Source of the DNA: an uncultured Hyphomicrobiales bacterium
Lineage (GTDB): Bacteria; Pseudomonadota; Alphaproteobacteria; Rhizobiales; Devosiaceae
Reading direction: 5' to 3'
DNA length: 64,000 bases
Assembly: GCA_903842455.1 (NCBI GenBank)
Contig: CAIMLX010000256.1
Coordinates: 1-64,000, forward strand
A program made the position numbers and the translations under genes. Below the pieces are notes generated by a model. That model saw nothing but the letters and a program-made list of their open reading frames with translations. It was not told where the DNA came from and did no database searches. Shown piece by piece: positions 52,592-62,001 of the stretch (within the stretch, counting starts at the first letter, position 1; every line of letters begins with the position of its first letter).

Positions 52592-54755
52592 GATGAGCGA
52601 CATCGCCGACGCCAGCGCACTTGCCCCCGACGCACAGGAGCTGCGGCAGAGCCCCGCGCGGTTTGTCAACCGCGAGGTCAGCTGGCTGCAGTTCAACATG
52701 CGCGTGCTGGAAGAGGCCGGAAACAAGCTGCATCCGCTGCTCGAGCGGCTGCGCTTCGTGTCGATCTCCGCCAACAACCTCGACGAGTTCTTCATGGTGC
52801 GCGTCGCGGGCCTCAAGGGCCAGCAGCGTGCCGGAATGACCAAGCTGAGCGCCGACGGACTGACGCCGATCGAGCAGCTCGACGAGATCGCGAACCTCGC
52901 CCAGCACCTGCACCTCGAGCAGCAGGACCACTGGCAGCAGCTACGCGAGGAGCTGTTCGCGGCCAACGTGGTGATCCATGAGGTCGACGACCTGAGCTCC
53001 GACCAGGTGACGTACCTCCAGAAGCTGTTCCGCGAGGAAATCTTCCCGGTGCTGACGCCGATCGCGGTCGATCCGGCGCACCCGTTTCCGTTCATCCCGA
53101 ACCTGGGGTTCACGCTCGCCTTCGAGATGGTGCGGCCGGGGACGACGCAGACGCTGACGGCCCTCGTTCGCGTGCCGTCCAATCTCGACCGGTTCGTGAC
53201 GCTGCCCAAGGACCTGACGCTCGAATCCCGCGTCGAGGTGGTGACCATCGACACGATGATCAACCTGTTCATCGGCAAGATGTTTCCCGGCTACGAGGTC
53301 ACCGGGGCAGGGTCGTTCCGCATCATCCGCGACACCGAGATCGAAATCGACGACGAGGCTGCCGACCTGGTGGTGGAGTTCGAATCCGCGCTGCGACAGC
53401 GCCGCCGTGGCCAGGTGATCCGGCTCGAGATCGAAAAGAAGATGCCGCGCGCACTGCGCCGCCACATCTCCGAGCGGCTGGGCGTCTCGCCGACCGAAAC
53501 CTTCGAGGTCGATGGGTTCCTCGGGCTCGCCGACGCCAGCAAGATCTGCGACATCGACCGCGCCGACCTGAAGTTCCCACCCTACATGCCGCGCCATCCC
53601 GAGCGGGTGCGCGACTACAACGGCGATATCTTCGCCGCAGTGCGGGCCAAGGACCTGCTGGTGCACCACCCGTTCGAAAGCTTCGACGTGGTGGCGCAAT
53701 TCCTGCAGCAGGCGGCGCGTGACCCCGACGTGGTGGCGATAAAGCAGACGCTCTACCGCACCTCCCGCGACAGCCCGATCGTCAAGGCACTGGTGCAGGC
53801 GGCCGAGGCTGGCAAGTCGGTGACGGCGCTGGTGGAGCTGAAGGCGCGCTTCGACGAGGAGGCGAACATCCGCTGGGCCCGCGACCTCGAGCGCGCCGGC
53901 GCGCAGGTGGTGTTCGGCTTCATCGAGCTGAAGACCCACGCCAAGATGAGCCAGGTGGTGCGCCGCGAGAACGGCAAGCTGGTGAGCTACTGCCACCTGG
54001 GGACCGGCAACTACCATCCGATCACGGCCAAGATCTACACCGACCTCAGCTTCTTTACCGTCGACCCGGCGATCACCCGCGACGTGAGCCGGGTGTTCAA
54101 CTTCATCACCGGCTATGCGCGGCCCGCCGAGATGGAGGCGCTGGCCTTTTCGCCGGTGACGCTGCGTCAGACCCTGCTCGACAGCATAGCTGCCGAAGTG
54201 ACGCATGCCGAAGAGGGGCGACCGGCCAATATCTGGCTGAAGATGAACGCGCTTGTCGATCCGGCCATCATCGACGCGCTCTACGATGCATCCGCCAAGG
54301 GCGTGAAGATCGAGCTGCTGGTGCGCGGCATCTGCTGCCTGCGGCCCGGCATACCGGGGTTCTCGGAGAATATCCGGGTGCGCTCGCTGGTCGGCAGGTT
54401 CCTCGAACACTCGCGCATCTTCTGCTTTGGCAACGGCGAGGCACTGCCCTCGCGGCGCGCGAAGGTGTGGATGAGTTCGGCCGACGTCATGCAGCGCAAC
54501 CTCGACTGGCGAGTCGAGGTGATGGTTCCCATCCTCAACAAGACCGTGCATAAGCAGATTCTGGACCGGATGATGGTCAACTACCTCAAGGACAACCAGC
54601 AGAGCTGGGAGGTGTTGCCCGACGGAAGCTCGGACCGGGTGCGACTCAGGGAGGGCGAAGAGCCCTTCAGCGCGCATGATTACTTCATGACCAATGCGAG
54701 CCTGTCTGGACGCGGCAGCGCCTTGCAAAGGGACACCGAGGATAGCGACGATTGA
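52581..54755 (+). CDS. ppk: Polyphosphate kinase 1
   Basis: This 724-residue PPK1 polymerises the gamma-phosphate of ATP into polyphosphate. It has the N-domain ([16 protein letters not shown]), the head domain and two PLD-like C-domains. The autophosphorylated His lies in [11 protein letters not shown], and the conserved RIFCFGNG and [15 protein letters not shown] follow. It is coupled with hdaA upstream (11-nt overlap) and ppx downstream (4-nt TTGA overlap). Synthesis and degradation are thus co-expressed. Confidence 0.97.
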   Translation: MMNEMSDIADASALAPDAQELRQSPARFVNREVSWLQFNMRVLEEAGNKLHPLLERLRFVSISANNLDEFFMVRVAGLKGQQRAGMTKLSADGLTPIEQLDEIANLAQHLHLEQQDHWQQLREELFAANVVIHEVDDLSSDQVTYLQKLFREEIFPVLTPIAVDPAHPFPFIPNLGFTLAFEMVRPGTTQTLTALVRVPSNLDRFVTLPKDLTLESRVEVVTIDTMINLFIGKMFPGYEVTGAGSFRIIRDTEIEIDDEAADLVVEFESALRQRRRGQVIRLEIEKKMPRALRRHISERLGVSPTETFEVDGFLGLADASKICDIDRADLKFPPYMPRHPERVRDYNGDIFAAVRAKDLLVHHPFESFDVVAQFLQQAARDPDVVAIKQTLYRTSRDSPIVKALVQAAEAGKSVTALVELKARFDEEANIRWARDLERAGAQVVFGFIELKTHAKMSQVVRRENGKLVSYCHLGTGNYHPITAKIYTDLSFFTVDPAITRDVSRVFNFITGYARPAEMEALAFSPVTLRQTLLDSIAAEVTHAEEGRPANIWLKMNALVDPAIIDALYDASAKGVKIELLVRGICCLRPGIPGFSENIRVRSLVGRFLEHSRIFCFGNGEALPSRRAKVWMSSADVMQRNLDWRVEVMVPILNKTVHKQILDRMMVNYLKDNQQSWEVLPDGSSDRVRLREGEEPFSAHDYFMTNASLSGRGSALQRDTEDSDD

Positions 54756-56293
54756 ACCAATACTGGGGCGTTGACGCCGACCCCACCGCACAGGGCCGCA
54801 TCAAGGGTGCGCGTCCGGTGGCGGTGCTCGATATCGGCTCGAACTCCGTGCGTCTGGTTGTGTATGAGCGGCATGCCCGCTCGCTGACCCCGCTGTACAA
54901 CGAGAAATCTGCCTGCGCGCTGGGCCGTGGCCTCGCGCAGACCGGCAAGATTGCCTACGAGAACATCGACCGGGCGCTGACCGCAATCCAGCGGTTCGCG
55001 CTGGTATGCAAGCTGATGCGGGTGGGCAAGATCCACGTGCTCGCCACCTCGGCGGTGCGCGAGGCGTCGAACTCGAAGTCCTTTGTCGATGCCGTCGAAA
55101 CGACGATGGGGGCACCCGTCAATGTGCTGAGCGGCGAGGCAGAGGCGCATTTCGCGGCACTGGGCGCGATCTCAGGGATGCCGGATTTTACCGGCGTGGT
55201 GGGTGACCTCGGCGGTGGCAGCCTGGAGCTTTCGCCGATCGCCTCGGGTCACGACGAAACGGGCGAGACGCACGAACTCGGCGTCATCCGCATGCAGGAC
55301 GACGCCGCCAATTCACCACCCAAGGCCCAGGTGCTTGCCGCCAAGCGGCTGAAGAAATCGAAGCTGCTGCGCGGGCAGGGCGGCGCCTTCTGCGCCATCG
55401 GCGGAACATGGCGCTCGCTCGCCAAGATTCACCAGGTGCTGCGCGGCTATCCGCTTCACATGGTGCAGCACTACACGGTCAAGGCGCCGGACATGCTGAA
55501 GCTGTGCGAGGACATCGTCGAGGCGGTGGCGGCGGGCAAGCCCTATGTCGGATCGGAACATGCGAGTTCCGGCCGGCGCGACCTGGTGCCTTACGGCGCG
55601 GCCGCGATGATCGAGGTGCTGAAGGCGGGGAAGTTCGACACGGTGGTGTTCTCGGCGATGGGCGTGCGCGAAGGCTACCTCTACGGCCTGCTCGATGACG
55701 CCGAACGCAGCGTCGACCCGCTGATCCAGATGGCGACCGACGTGAACACCCTGCGCTCGCGGGCGCCTGGCCACGCCGACGACCTCATCGGCTTCACCTC
55801 GGCCTTCCTCGACGCCATCGGCATCGCCGAGACGCCCGAAGAGACGCGGTTGCGCAAGGTGGCCTGCTACCTCGCCGATATCGGCTGGCGCGGTCATCCG
55901 GATTACCGCGGCGAGCAGGCGGTGGACATGGTGGCCTACAGCTCGGCGACCGGTGTGGATCATGCCGGCCGGGCGTTCCTCGCGGAGGTGCTGGCGGTGC
56001 GCTACATGGGGCTGAAGCACAAGTCGCTGAGCACCGAACTGATGGCGCTCGGCGGTCCGGCGGTGAGCTACCGGGCGCGGCTGATCGGGGCGGCGTTCCG
56101 CGTCGGCTACCCGATGTCGGCCGCCATGCCCGGCGTGCTGCCGCGCACCGGCTTTTCGGTGGAGAAGGGGGCGCTGAAGCTGCACCTGCCCGCCGACCTC
56201 GCCTTCCTCGACGGCGAACACCTGCGGGCGCGGCTGGAACAACTGGCCGGCGTGGCGGTGATCAAGGCGACCGAAGTGGTGGTCGCGGGATAG
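54752..56293 (+). CDS. ppx: Exopolyphosphatase (Ppx/GppA family)
   Basis: This 513-residue ASKHA-fold phosphatase hydrolyses polyphosphate (possibly pppGpp). It has the Ppx start [16 protein letters not shown], the second phosphate loop [15 protein letters not shown] and a C-terminal HD-like/helical region with [18 protein letters not shown]. The start is TTG at 54752 overlapping the ppk stop. The 3' end overlaps the convergent HepT-like gene by 32 nt, which marks the junction of an inserted module. Confidence 0.95.
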   Translation: MNQYWGVDADPTAQGRIKGARPVAVLDIGSNSVRLVVYERHARSLTPLYNEKSACALGRGLAQTGKIAYENIDRALTAIQRFALVCKLMRVGKIHVLATSAVREASNSKSFVDAVETTMGAPVNVLSGEAEAHFAALGAISGMPDFTGVVGDLGGGSLELSPIASGHDETGETHELGVIRMQDDAANSPPKAQVLAAKRLKKSKLLRGQGGAFCAIGGTWRSLAKIHQVLRGYPLHMVQHYTVKAPDMLKLCEDIVEAVAAGKPYVGSEHASSGRRDLVPYGAAAMIEVLKAGKFDTVVFSAMGVREGYLYGLLDDAERSVDPLIQMATDVNTLRSRAPGHADDLIGFTSAFLDAIGIAETPEETRLRKVACYLADIGWRGHPDYRGEQAVDMVAYSSATGVDHAGRAFLAEVLAVRYMGLKHKSLSTELMALGGPAVSYRARLIGAAFRVGYPMSAAMPGVLPRTGFSVEKGALKLHLPADLAFLDGEHLRARLEQLAGVAVIKATEVVVAG

Positions 56294-56639
56294 GGCCGTG
56301 TGCCGCGATCATGGCGTCGATGGCGGCTTCGAGGGGATCGAAGTGATCGGTGTAGATTCGCCAGAGGATCGGGTACTCCACCAGGTGGTAGGTGTGCCGA
56401 AGGATGTTGCCGATGTTTCGCACGTCGTGCCACGGAACCTCGGGTCCCAAATCCTTCTGCCAAGCCTCTGGCAGATGTCTTGATGCTTCGCTGAGAATCT
56501 CCAGCTGTCGCTCGAAGGCCGAGCGGATCAGGACATCCGACACCATCCGATCGTAGGTGACACCGTGAAGGATGGTTCTGACATCCAGAATCGCGAGCTT
56601 GATGTGCTCCGCCCTGAACAGGGCGCGCTCGGTACTCAA
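56262..56639 (-). CDS. HepT-like HEPN-domain protein (DUF86), putative toxin
   Basis: This 125-residue all-helical HEPN protein from TTG 56639 reads MSTERALFRAEHIKLAILDV and ends in RPPLRSP. The HepT/DUF86 motif is VRNIGNILRHTYH (about 73-85) with the RHxY catalytic-type signature of HEPN RNases. Its start overlaps the nucleotidyltransferase stop as TTGA; GTG at 56672 is an alternative. HepT proteins form complexes with MntA-like nucleotidyltransferases that silence them by adenylylation. The 3' end overlaps ppx by 32 nt. Confidence 0.85.
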   Translation of the reverse strand: MSTERALFRAEHIKLAILDVRTILHGVTYDRMVSDVLIRSAFERQLEILSEASRHLPEAWQKDLGPEVPWHDVRNIGNILRHTYHLVEYPILWRIYTDHFDPLEAAIDAMIAAHGPIPRPPLRSP

Positions 56640-56947
56640 AACACGATGACCTGGTCGCGATTGACTGTCCACTTGAAGCTATCGTTCAAGCTCCTGCGCA
56701 TTACCAGGCTGGACTCCAAGCCCAGTTCGTCTTCGATGACGCCATAAAGGCCGGCCAGATCGAGGAGCGAAAACTTCTCGTCGGCCTCGTCACTGATTTC
56801 GATCACGAGGTCGATGTCACTGTCCGGACGGTTGTCTCGGCGGGCTCGCGAGCCAAACAAGGCCATGTGCGTTACTCCACGGCCTTCGAAAGTGGGCCGC
56901 AGACGCCGCAGTTCGGCGATGAGTTCTTCGCGGTCGAGGTCACGCAT
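56636..56947 (-). CDS. MntA-type minimal nucleotidyltransferase (putative antitoxin)
   Basis: This 103-residue Pol-beta-fold nucleotidyltransferase has GSRARRDNRPDSDIDLVIE with Gly32-Ser33 and the metal-binding Asp44/Asp46. It is upstream of, and coupled to, the HepT-like gene by 4 nt, the usual order in MntA/HepT modules. The likely role is neutralising the HEPN partner by nucleotide transfer to a conserved Tyr. It sits between ppx and rnd, which are adjacent in related genomes (from memory), so it was probably inserted. Confidence 0.87.
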   Translation of the reverse strand: MRDLDREELIAELRRLRPTFEGRGVTHMALFGSRARRDNRPDSDIDLVIEISDEADEKFSLLDLAGLYGVIEDELGLESSLVMRRSLNDSFKWTVNRDQVIVF

Positions 56948-57076
56948 GGCCGGCTCCCTTCGGCCAGCAATCTAGCGCGTTTCCGTCGATTTTTCTAGGG
57001 CGGCGCAGTCGCCCTCATCGTTCGACAGGGTCAACGATAGAGCCTGCGGGAGCACGAAAGGCGCTCCCGGCGCCCC

Positions 57077-58243
57077 TCAATCCTCGTCGTCGTCGAGAAT
57101 ATCGATCTCGATGACACCGCCCTTGCTGGCGGCGAGGCCGATCTTGCCGTGCTTGATGGCGAGGGCCTTGTCGCCGAACAGTTTGCGGCGCCAGCCCTTG
57201 AGGGCCGGCACGTCCGCATCGTCGTCGAGGACGAGGGCGTCGATCTCGTCCGAGGTGGCGATGATACGGCTCGCGACGCCGTGTTCTTCGGCCACCGACT
57301 TCAGCAGCACGCGAACGAGGTCGCCGACGGCGCCCTTGGCCGAAGGGCCGCGGTAGCGGTCGGGGAGCTTGGGTAGGTCGGTCTTGCCGAGGCCCTCGAC
57401 CTCCTTGATCAGCGCGATGATCTCGCCGGCCGCGGTGGAACGCCCGAAGCCGCGCTGCACGGCGCGGAGCTTGTCGAACGCCTCGATCGTGAGCGGACGC
57501 TGCATGGCGAGTTCGATCAGCGCATCGTCCTTGAGGACGCGACTACGCGGCTGGTCGGAATCCTGCGCGCGGCGCTCGCGCCAGGCGGCGATCGCCTTGA
57601 GGGCCGCGACATCGCGCGGCTTGTTGAGGCGAGCCTTGAGACGCTCCCAGGCATGCTCGGGCTGCACCACATAAGTGTGGATGGACTCGAGGACCGCAAG
57701 CTCGTCCTCGACCCAGTCCCAGCGGCCGGTATCATCGACCTGCTTGAGCAGCGCCTTGTAGACGTCGCGCAGGTGCGTGACGTCGGCAAGCGCGTAGATC
57801 TGCTGCTTTTCGCTGAGCGGGCGGGCCGACCAGTCGGTGAAGCGGGACGACTTGTCGAGCTCGACATTGGTGATGGCGCGCACGAGGTTGTCGTACGAAA
57901 CGCTGTCGCCGAAGCCGCATACGGAAGCAGCGACCTGCGTGTCGAAGATATTGAGGGGCACCTTGCCGGTAGCCTTCACGAAGATCTCAATGTCCTGCCG
58001 GGCCGCATGGAAGACCTTGCGGACCTTCTCGTTGCCGAGGAGCACATAGAACGGCGCGAGATCGAGGCCGGGAGCAAGCGGATCAATGAGAACCGCTTCG
58101 TCTTCCGTGGCTGCCTGGATGAGGCAGAGTTTCGGCCAATAGGTCGTCTCGCGCAGGAACTCGGTGTCGACCGTCACGTAATCAAAACCGGCGGCTCTGG
58201 TGCAGAACGCTGCGAGCACGTCGGTCGAAACAATCATGTCCAT
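57077..58243 (-). CDS. rnd: Ribonuclease D
   Basis: This 388-residue 3'-5' exoribonuclease trims tRNA 3' ends. The DEDDy nuclease domain begins with VTVDTEFLRETTYWP (Asp26, Glu28). FHAARQDIEIF supplies the second Asp, and a later YALADVTHL supplies the Tyr/Asp pair. An HRDC domain (about 215-290, ALKAIAAWRERRAQ) follows. A hairpin with GGGAGC/GCTCCC arms lies beyond the stop without a T-run. Divergent from aspS, with a 152-nt gap. Confidence 0.95.
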   Translation of the reverse strand: MDMIVSTDVLAAFCTRAAGFDYVTVDTEFLRETTYWPKLCLIQAATEDEAVLIDPLAPGLDLAPFYVLLGNEKVRKVFHAARQDIEIFVKATGKVPLNIFDTQVAASVCGFGDSVSYDNLVRAITNVELDKSSRFTDWSARPLSEKQQIYALADVTHLRDVYKALLKQVDDTGRWDWVEDELAVLESIHTYVVQPEHAWERLKARLNKPRDVAALKAIAAWRERRAQDSDQPRSRVLKDDALIELAMQRPLTIEAFDKLRAVQRGFGRSTAAGEIIALIKEVEGLGKTDLPKLPDRYRGPSAKGAVGDLVRVLLKSVAEEHGVASRIIATSDEIDALVLDDDADVPALKGWRRKLFGDKALAIKHGKIGLAASKGGVIEIDILDDDED

Positions 58244-58395
58244 CAGGACTCTTTTCTCAACCGGACTGTGAACGTTGAATAACAGGCGAATCCATGGGGT
58301 TCCAGCGTCGAATCTACCTCACGGCCGGTAACCTTGACAAAGCAGCGGTCGCATGCGCTTGTCCCGCGCCTTAACCGCCTTTGCCGAGATCTGAA

Positions 58396-60171
58396 ATGAC
58401 CCAGATGCACCGCTATCGTTCCCATACCTGCGCCCAGCTGACGACGGGCGACGTGGGCAATAATGTGCGGCTTTCGGGCTGGGTGCACCGCGTTCGCGAT
58501 CATGGCGGCCTGCTGTTCATCGACCTGCGCGACCATTACGGCATCACCCAGTGCGTGGTGGACCCGGACTCACCGGCTTTTGCCGCCGCCGAAAAGCTGC
58601 GCGCCGAGTCCGTAGTGCGTATCGACGGTGAAGTGAAGCTGCGCGCCGAGGGGACTGCGAACCCCAACCTGCCGACCGGCGGGGTAGAGGTGTTCATCCG
58701 CGAGCTCGAAGTGCTCGGCGCGGCGACCGACCTGCCCCTGCCGGTGTTCGGCGAGCCGGACTATCCCGAAGACATCCGGCTGCGCTACCGCTTCCTCGAC
58801 CTCCGCCGCGAAACGCTGCACGCCAACATCGTCAAGCGCACCAAGGTGATCGCATCGATGCGCCGGCGGATGACCGAGATCGGCTTTGCCGAATACTCGA
58901 CGCCGATCCTGACCGCGTCGTCGCCGGAAGGGGCGCGCGACTTCCTCGTGCCGAGCCGCATCCACCCGGGCAAGTTCTTCGCGCTGCCGCAGGCACCGCA
59001 GCAATACAAGCAGCTGCTGATGGTGGCCGGCTTCGACCGCTACTTCCAGATCGCGCCGTGCTTCCGCGACGAGGACCCGCGCGCCGACCGCCTGCCGGGC
59101 GAGTTCTACCAGCTCGACCTCGAGATGAGCTTCGTTACCCAGGAAGACATCTGGAACACCATGACGCCGGTGATCACCTCGATCTTCGAGGAATTCGCCG
59201 ACGGCAAGCCGGTGACCAAGGACTGGCCGCGCATCCCGTACGACACGGCGATCCGCACCTACGGCTCGGACAAGCCGGACCTGCGCAACCCGATCGAGAT
59301 GCAGGAAGTGACCGAGCATTTCCGCGGTTCGGGTTTCGGCGTGTTCGCCAACCAGCTCGCGTCCGACAGCAAGGTGCAGGTGTGGGCAATTCCGGCGCCG
59401 ACTGGCGGCTCGCGCGCATTCTGTGACCGCATGAACGCCTGGGCGCAGGGGCAGGGGCAGCCTGGCCTCGGCTACATCTTCTTCAAGGACGGCGCCGGTT
59501 CGGGCCCGGTGGCCAAGAACATCGGCGAAGAGCGGACGACGGCCATTCGCACGCAGCTCGGGCTCGCTGACGGCGATGCGGTGTTCTTCGTGCTCGGCCG
59601 TCCCGAGAAGATGTACAAGTTTGCCGGCGAGGCGCGGGTGAAGGTCGGGCTCGACCTGAACCTGACGCAGCTCGACCAGTACAAGCTCTGCTGGATCGTC
59701 GACTTCCCGTTCTACGAGTGGAGCGAGGAAGACAAGAAGTTCGACTTCGCCCACAACCCCTTCTCGATGCCGCAGGGCGGCCGCGAGGCGCTGGACGGGC
59801 AGGATCCGCTCACCATCAAGGCGTACCAGTACGACGCGGTGTGCAATGGCTTCGAGATCGCCTCGGGCTCGATCCGTAACCAGGAACCGGAGACAATGGT
59901 CGCCGCCTTCGAAAAGACGGGCAAGAGCCGGGCCGAGGTGGAGGAGCAGTTCGGTGGACTCTACCGCGCCTTCCAGTATGGCGCCCCGCCGCATGGTGGC
60001 GCGGCGTTCGGTGTCGATCGCATCGTGATGCTACTGTGCGGGGTGCAGAACCTGCGCGAGATCACGCTGTTCCCGATGAACCAGCAGGCCGAAGACCTGC
60101 TGATGGGCGCGCCAAGTCCAGCCGAGCCCAAACAGCTGCGCGAACTGGGCATCCGCCTCAACCTGAGCTGA
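58396..60171 (+). CDS. aspS: Aspartyl-tRNA synthetase
   Basis: This 591-residue class IIb synthetase has an OB-fold anticodon domain ([22 protein letters not shown]) and a catalytic core with motif 2 [15 protein letters not shown]. The bacterial insertion domain and motif 3 [13 protein letters not shown] follow. Because the window also encodes GatCAB, this AspRS may be of the non-discriminating type that charges tRNA(Asn); that is inference. The ATG at 58396 is preferred to TTG at 58381. It is followed by a strong terminator. Confidence 0.97.
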   Translation: MTQMHRYRSHTCAQLTTGDVGNNVRLSGWVHRVRDHGGLLFIDLRDHYGITQCVVDPDSPAFAAAEKLRAESVVRIDGEVKLRAEGTANPNLPTGGVEVFIRELEVLGAATDLPLPVFGEPDYPEDIRLRYRFLDLRRETLHANIVKRTKVIASMRRRMTEIGFAEYSTPILTASSPEGARDFLVPSRIHPGKFFALPQAPQQYKQLLMVAGFDRYFQIAPCFRDEDPRADRLPGEFYQLDLEMSFVTQEDIWNTMTPVITSIFEEFADGKPVTKDWPRIPYDTAIRTYGSDKPDLRNPIEMQEVTEHFRGSGFGVFANQLASDSKVQVWAIPAPTGGSRAFCDRMNAWAQGQGQPGLGYIFFKDGAGSGPVAKNIGEERTTAIRTQLGLADGDAVFFVLGRPEKMYKFAGEARVKVGLDLNLTQLDQYKLCWIVDFPFYEWSEEDKKFDFAHNPFSMPQGGREALDGQDPLTIKAYQYDAVCNGFEIASGSIRNQEPETMVAAFEKTGKSRAEVEEQFGGLYRAFQYGAPPHGGAAFGVDRIVMLLCGVQNLREITLFPMNQQAEDLLMGAPSPAEPKQLRELGIRLNLS

Positions 60172-60193
60172 GGCGGACAACCATCACGATGCC

Positions 60194-60219
60194 AAGGGCG
60201 CCCGCGGGGCGCCCTTTTT
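60194..60219 (+). terminator. Rho-independent terminator of aspS
   Basis: A perfect 10-bp stem AAGGGCGCCC/GGGCGCCCTT with a GCG loop is followed by TTTTTG, 22 nt after the aspS stop. Confidence 0.92.
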
Positions 60220-60252
60220 GTTTCCGGGTCGGCAGGTGAGAGTTAACGGTCG

Positions 60253-60267
60253 TTAACGATCCCTTAA
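60253..60267. promoter_or_regulatory. CtrA-binding box upstream of the EAL-domain gene
   Basis: TTAACGATCCCTTAA is TTAA-N7-TTAA; read on the minus strand it gives the full consensus TTAA-N7-TTAAC. A further TTAAC half-site lies at 60243-60247. The box is about 54 nt before the GTG start, well placed for promoter control by the cell-cycle regulator CtrA. Confidence 0.6.
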
Positions 60268-60320
60268 GCACGTGGGCGATAGGCATTTTCTGCCTAGCTC
60301 GGGGGCCGGATTCGCGTGAC

Positions 60321-61913
60321 GTGAAGTCGAAATACGCCAATGTGCTGATGCTGCTCGCAGCAATCGCGGCATTCCTGCCGGTGATGGCGGTCGACTTCCT
60401 GCTCGATTCCTACGTGCGGGTGAAGGAGCGGGCGGTGCTGCAGAACGCTGCCGATGCCATTGCCTCCAACGTCCAGACTGGTGCCTACGATGCCATTGCC
60501 TCGCTGCGGCGCGTGCTGGCCGAGAGCCCATCGCTGTGCACGCCGAGCTTCATCGCCAACGTGCACAAGCAGATGGAGCAGAGCCTCTACCTGCGGCAGG
60601 TGCTGGTGGAGAACTACAACGGCGTCCAGTACTGCGACGCGCTGGGCAAGGAAGTCAGCTACTCGGTTCTTTCGAAGCCGCTGCCGATCCCCAACCATAC
60701 CGAGACGCTGGAAATCGCGCGGCTCGGTGGGCTGGCTGCGCCGGTGCTGAAGGTGATGCAGGGGTTTGGCGACGCCCGCAAGGTATCGGCCTTCGCCCCG
60801 ATGGTTGCCTCGACGCCGCAGAGCGTGCTGGCCGGGCTGAAACCGACGACCACAGTCCGGCTCTCGCTGGCCGACGGCACCGAGGTGATGACCGCCGGTG
60901 ACCCCAACGCCTTCGGTGACCAGGGCGGTACCGAGTTCCTGACCGTTGAGAGCTTTGCCGGCGAACTGCCGCTCAGGGTGAACGCGACGGTGCCGTTCGC
61001 CATCGTGCGCGCGGATTATTCCGACCTCGATGCCAGCTTCACGGTGCTTTGCTGCCTGATGTGCGGGGCGTTCCTGGCGCTGGCACTGCAATATGTGCGG
61101 CGCTCGGACCTGCCGGCCTTCGATCTCGAGCGGGCCATCGCGGCGGGCGAACTGAAGCCGTATTACCAGCCGGTGATCAACCTGCGGACCGGGGCGCTCG
61201 CCGGCTGCGAGGTGCTGTGCCGGTGGGAAAAGAAGAATGGCGAAGTGGTTTCACCGGGAGCCTTCATCGACTACGCGGAGGTCACCGGGCTTGCCGTGCC
61301 GATGACTGTGAGCCTGATGCAGCAGGTGAAGGCAGACCTCAGCGAGCTCTGCCGCGACATGCCGGACATCAAGGTCTCGATCAACCTGTTCGAGGGACAC
61401 TTCCGCGACGGCAACGTGGTCGAGGACGTGCAGACGATCTTCGGAGGCTCGTCGATCTCGTTCCGCCAACTGGTGTTCGAGATCACCGAGCGGCAGCCGT
61501 TGAGCCAGTTGCAGGCGGCAAACTCGGTGATTGCCGGGCTGCATGCGCTGGGGTGCCGGGTGGCGATGGACGATGCGGGCACCGGCCACTCCAACCTCGC
61601 CTACATGCAGACGCTGGGCGTCGACGTAATCAAGATCGATCGGGTGTTCACCGAGATGGTGAAGGAGGGCACGACGCAGGTGCCGGTGCTCGACGGGCTG
61701 ATCGTGATGGCCCACGACCTCGGTACCGAGATCGTGGCGGAGGGCGTCGAGACCGAGGCACAGGCCTTGTACCTTCGGGCGAGGGGCGTGGTGCATGCCC
61801 AGGGGTACCTGTTTGCGCCGGCGCTTCGGGTAGCGCCTTTCCGCGACCTGGCGCGGGCGCTCAACGGCGCTGGCAAGGTGGAAACCGCCCGGCCGGCGAT
61901 TTCGGCGGCCTGA
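60321..61913 (+). CDS. CSS-motif/EAL-domain c-di-GMP phosphodiesterase
   Basis: This 530-residue membrane protein has TM1 (about 8-28), a periplasmic CSS-type sensor (about 30-240) with two Cys (SLCTPSF and QYCDALG), TM2 (about 238-258) and a cytosolic EAL domain (about 270-510). The signature reads EVLCRW instead of EALxRW. The other catalytic residues are present: SINLF (Asn), EITERQ (Glu), MDDAGTGHSN (Asp-Asp), VIKID (Lys) and IVAEGVE (Glu). So it probably hydrolyses c-di-GMP. The periplasmic Cys pair suggests redox or DsbA-linked control. GTG start; a CtrA box lies upstream. Confidence 0.9.
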   Translation: MKSKYANVLMLLAAIAAFLPVMAVDFLLDSYVRVKERAVLQNAADAIASNVQTGAYDAIASLRRVLAESPSLCTPSFIANVHKQMEQSLYLRQVLVENYNGVQYCDALGKEVSYSVLSKPLPIPNHTETLEIARLGGLAAPVLKVMQGFGDARKVSAFAPMVASTPQSVLAGLKPTTTVRLSLADGTEVMTAGDPNAFGDQGGTEFLTVESFAGELPLRVNATVPFAIVRADYSDLDASFTVLCCLMCGAFLALALQYVRRSDLPAFDLERAIAAGELKPYYQPVINLRTGALAGCEVLCRWEKKNGEVVSPGAFIDYAEVTGLAVPMTVSLMQQVKADLSELCRDMPDIKVSINLFEGHFRDGNVVEDVQTIFGGSSISFRQLVFEITERQPLSQLQAANSVIAGLHALGCRVAMDDAGTGHSNLAYMQTLGVDVIKIDRVFTEMVKEGTTQVPVLDGLIVMAHDLGTEIVAEGVETEAQALYLRARGVVHAQGYLFAPALRVAPFRDLARALNGAGKVETARPAISAA

Positions 61914-62001
61914 GCAACGAACCCGACAGTTTCCCGCGCGTCTCGCCTTCCCTTGGACCGAGTTTGGTGGCACTTCATCCAAACTCTCGGGGAGGGCCTG
62001 A

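Noticed and set aside
52941..54791. Long minus-strand open frame opposite ppk
   Set aside because: An antisense shadow of a certain gene; composition is His/Arg/Val-rich without any recognisable motif.
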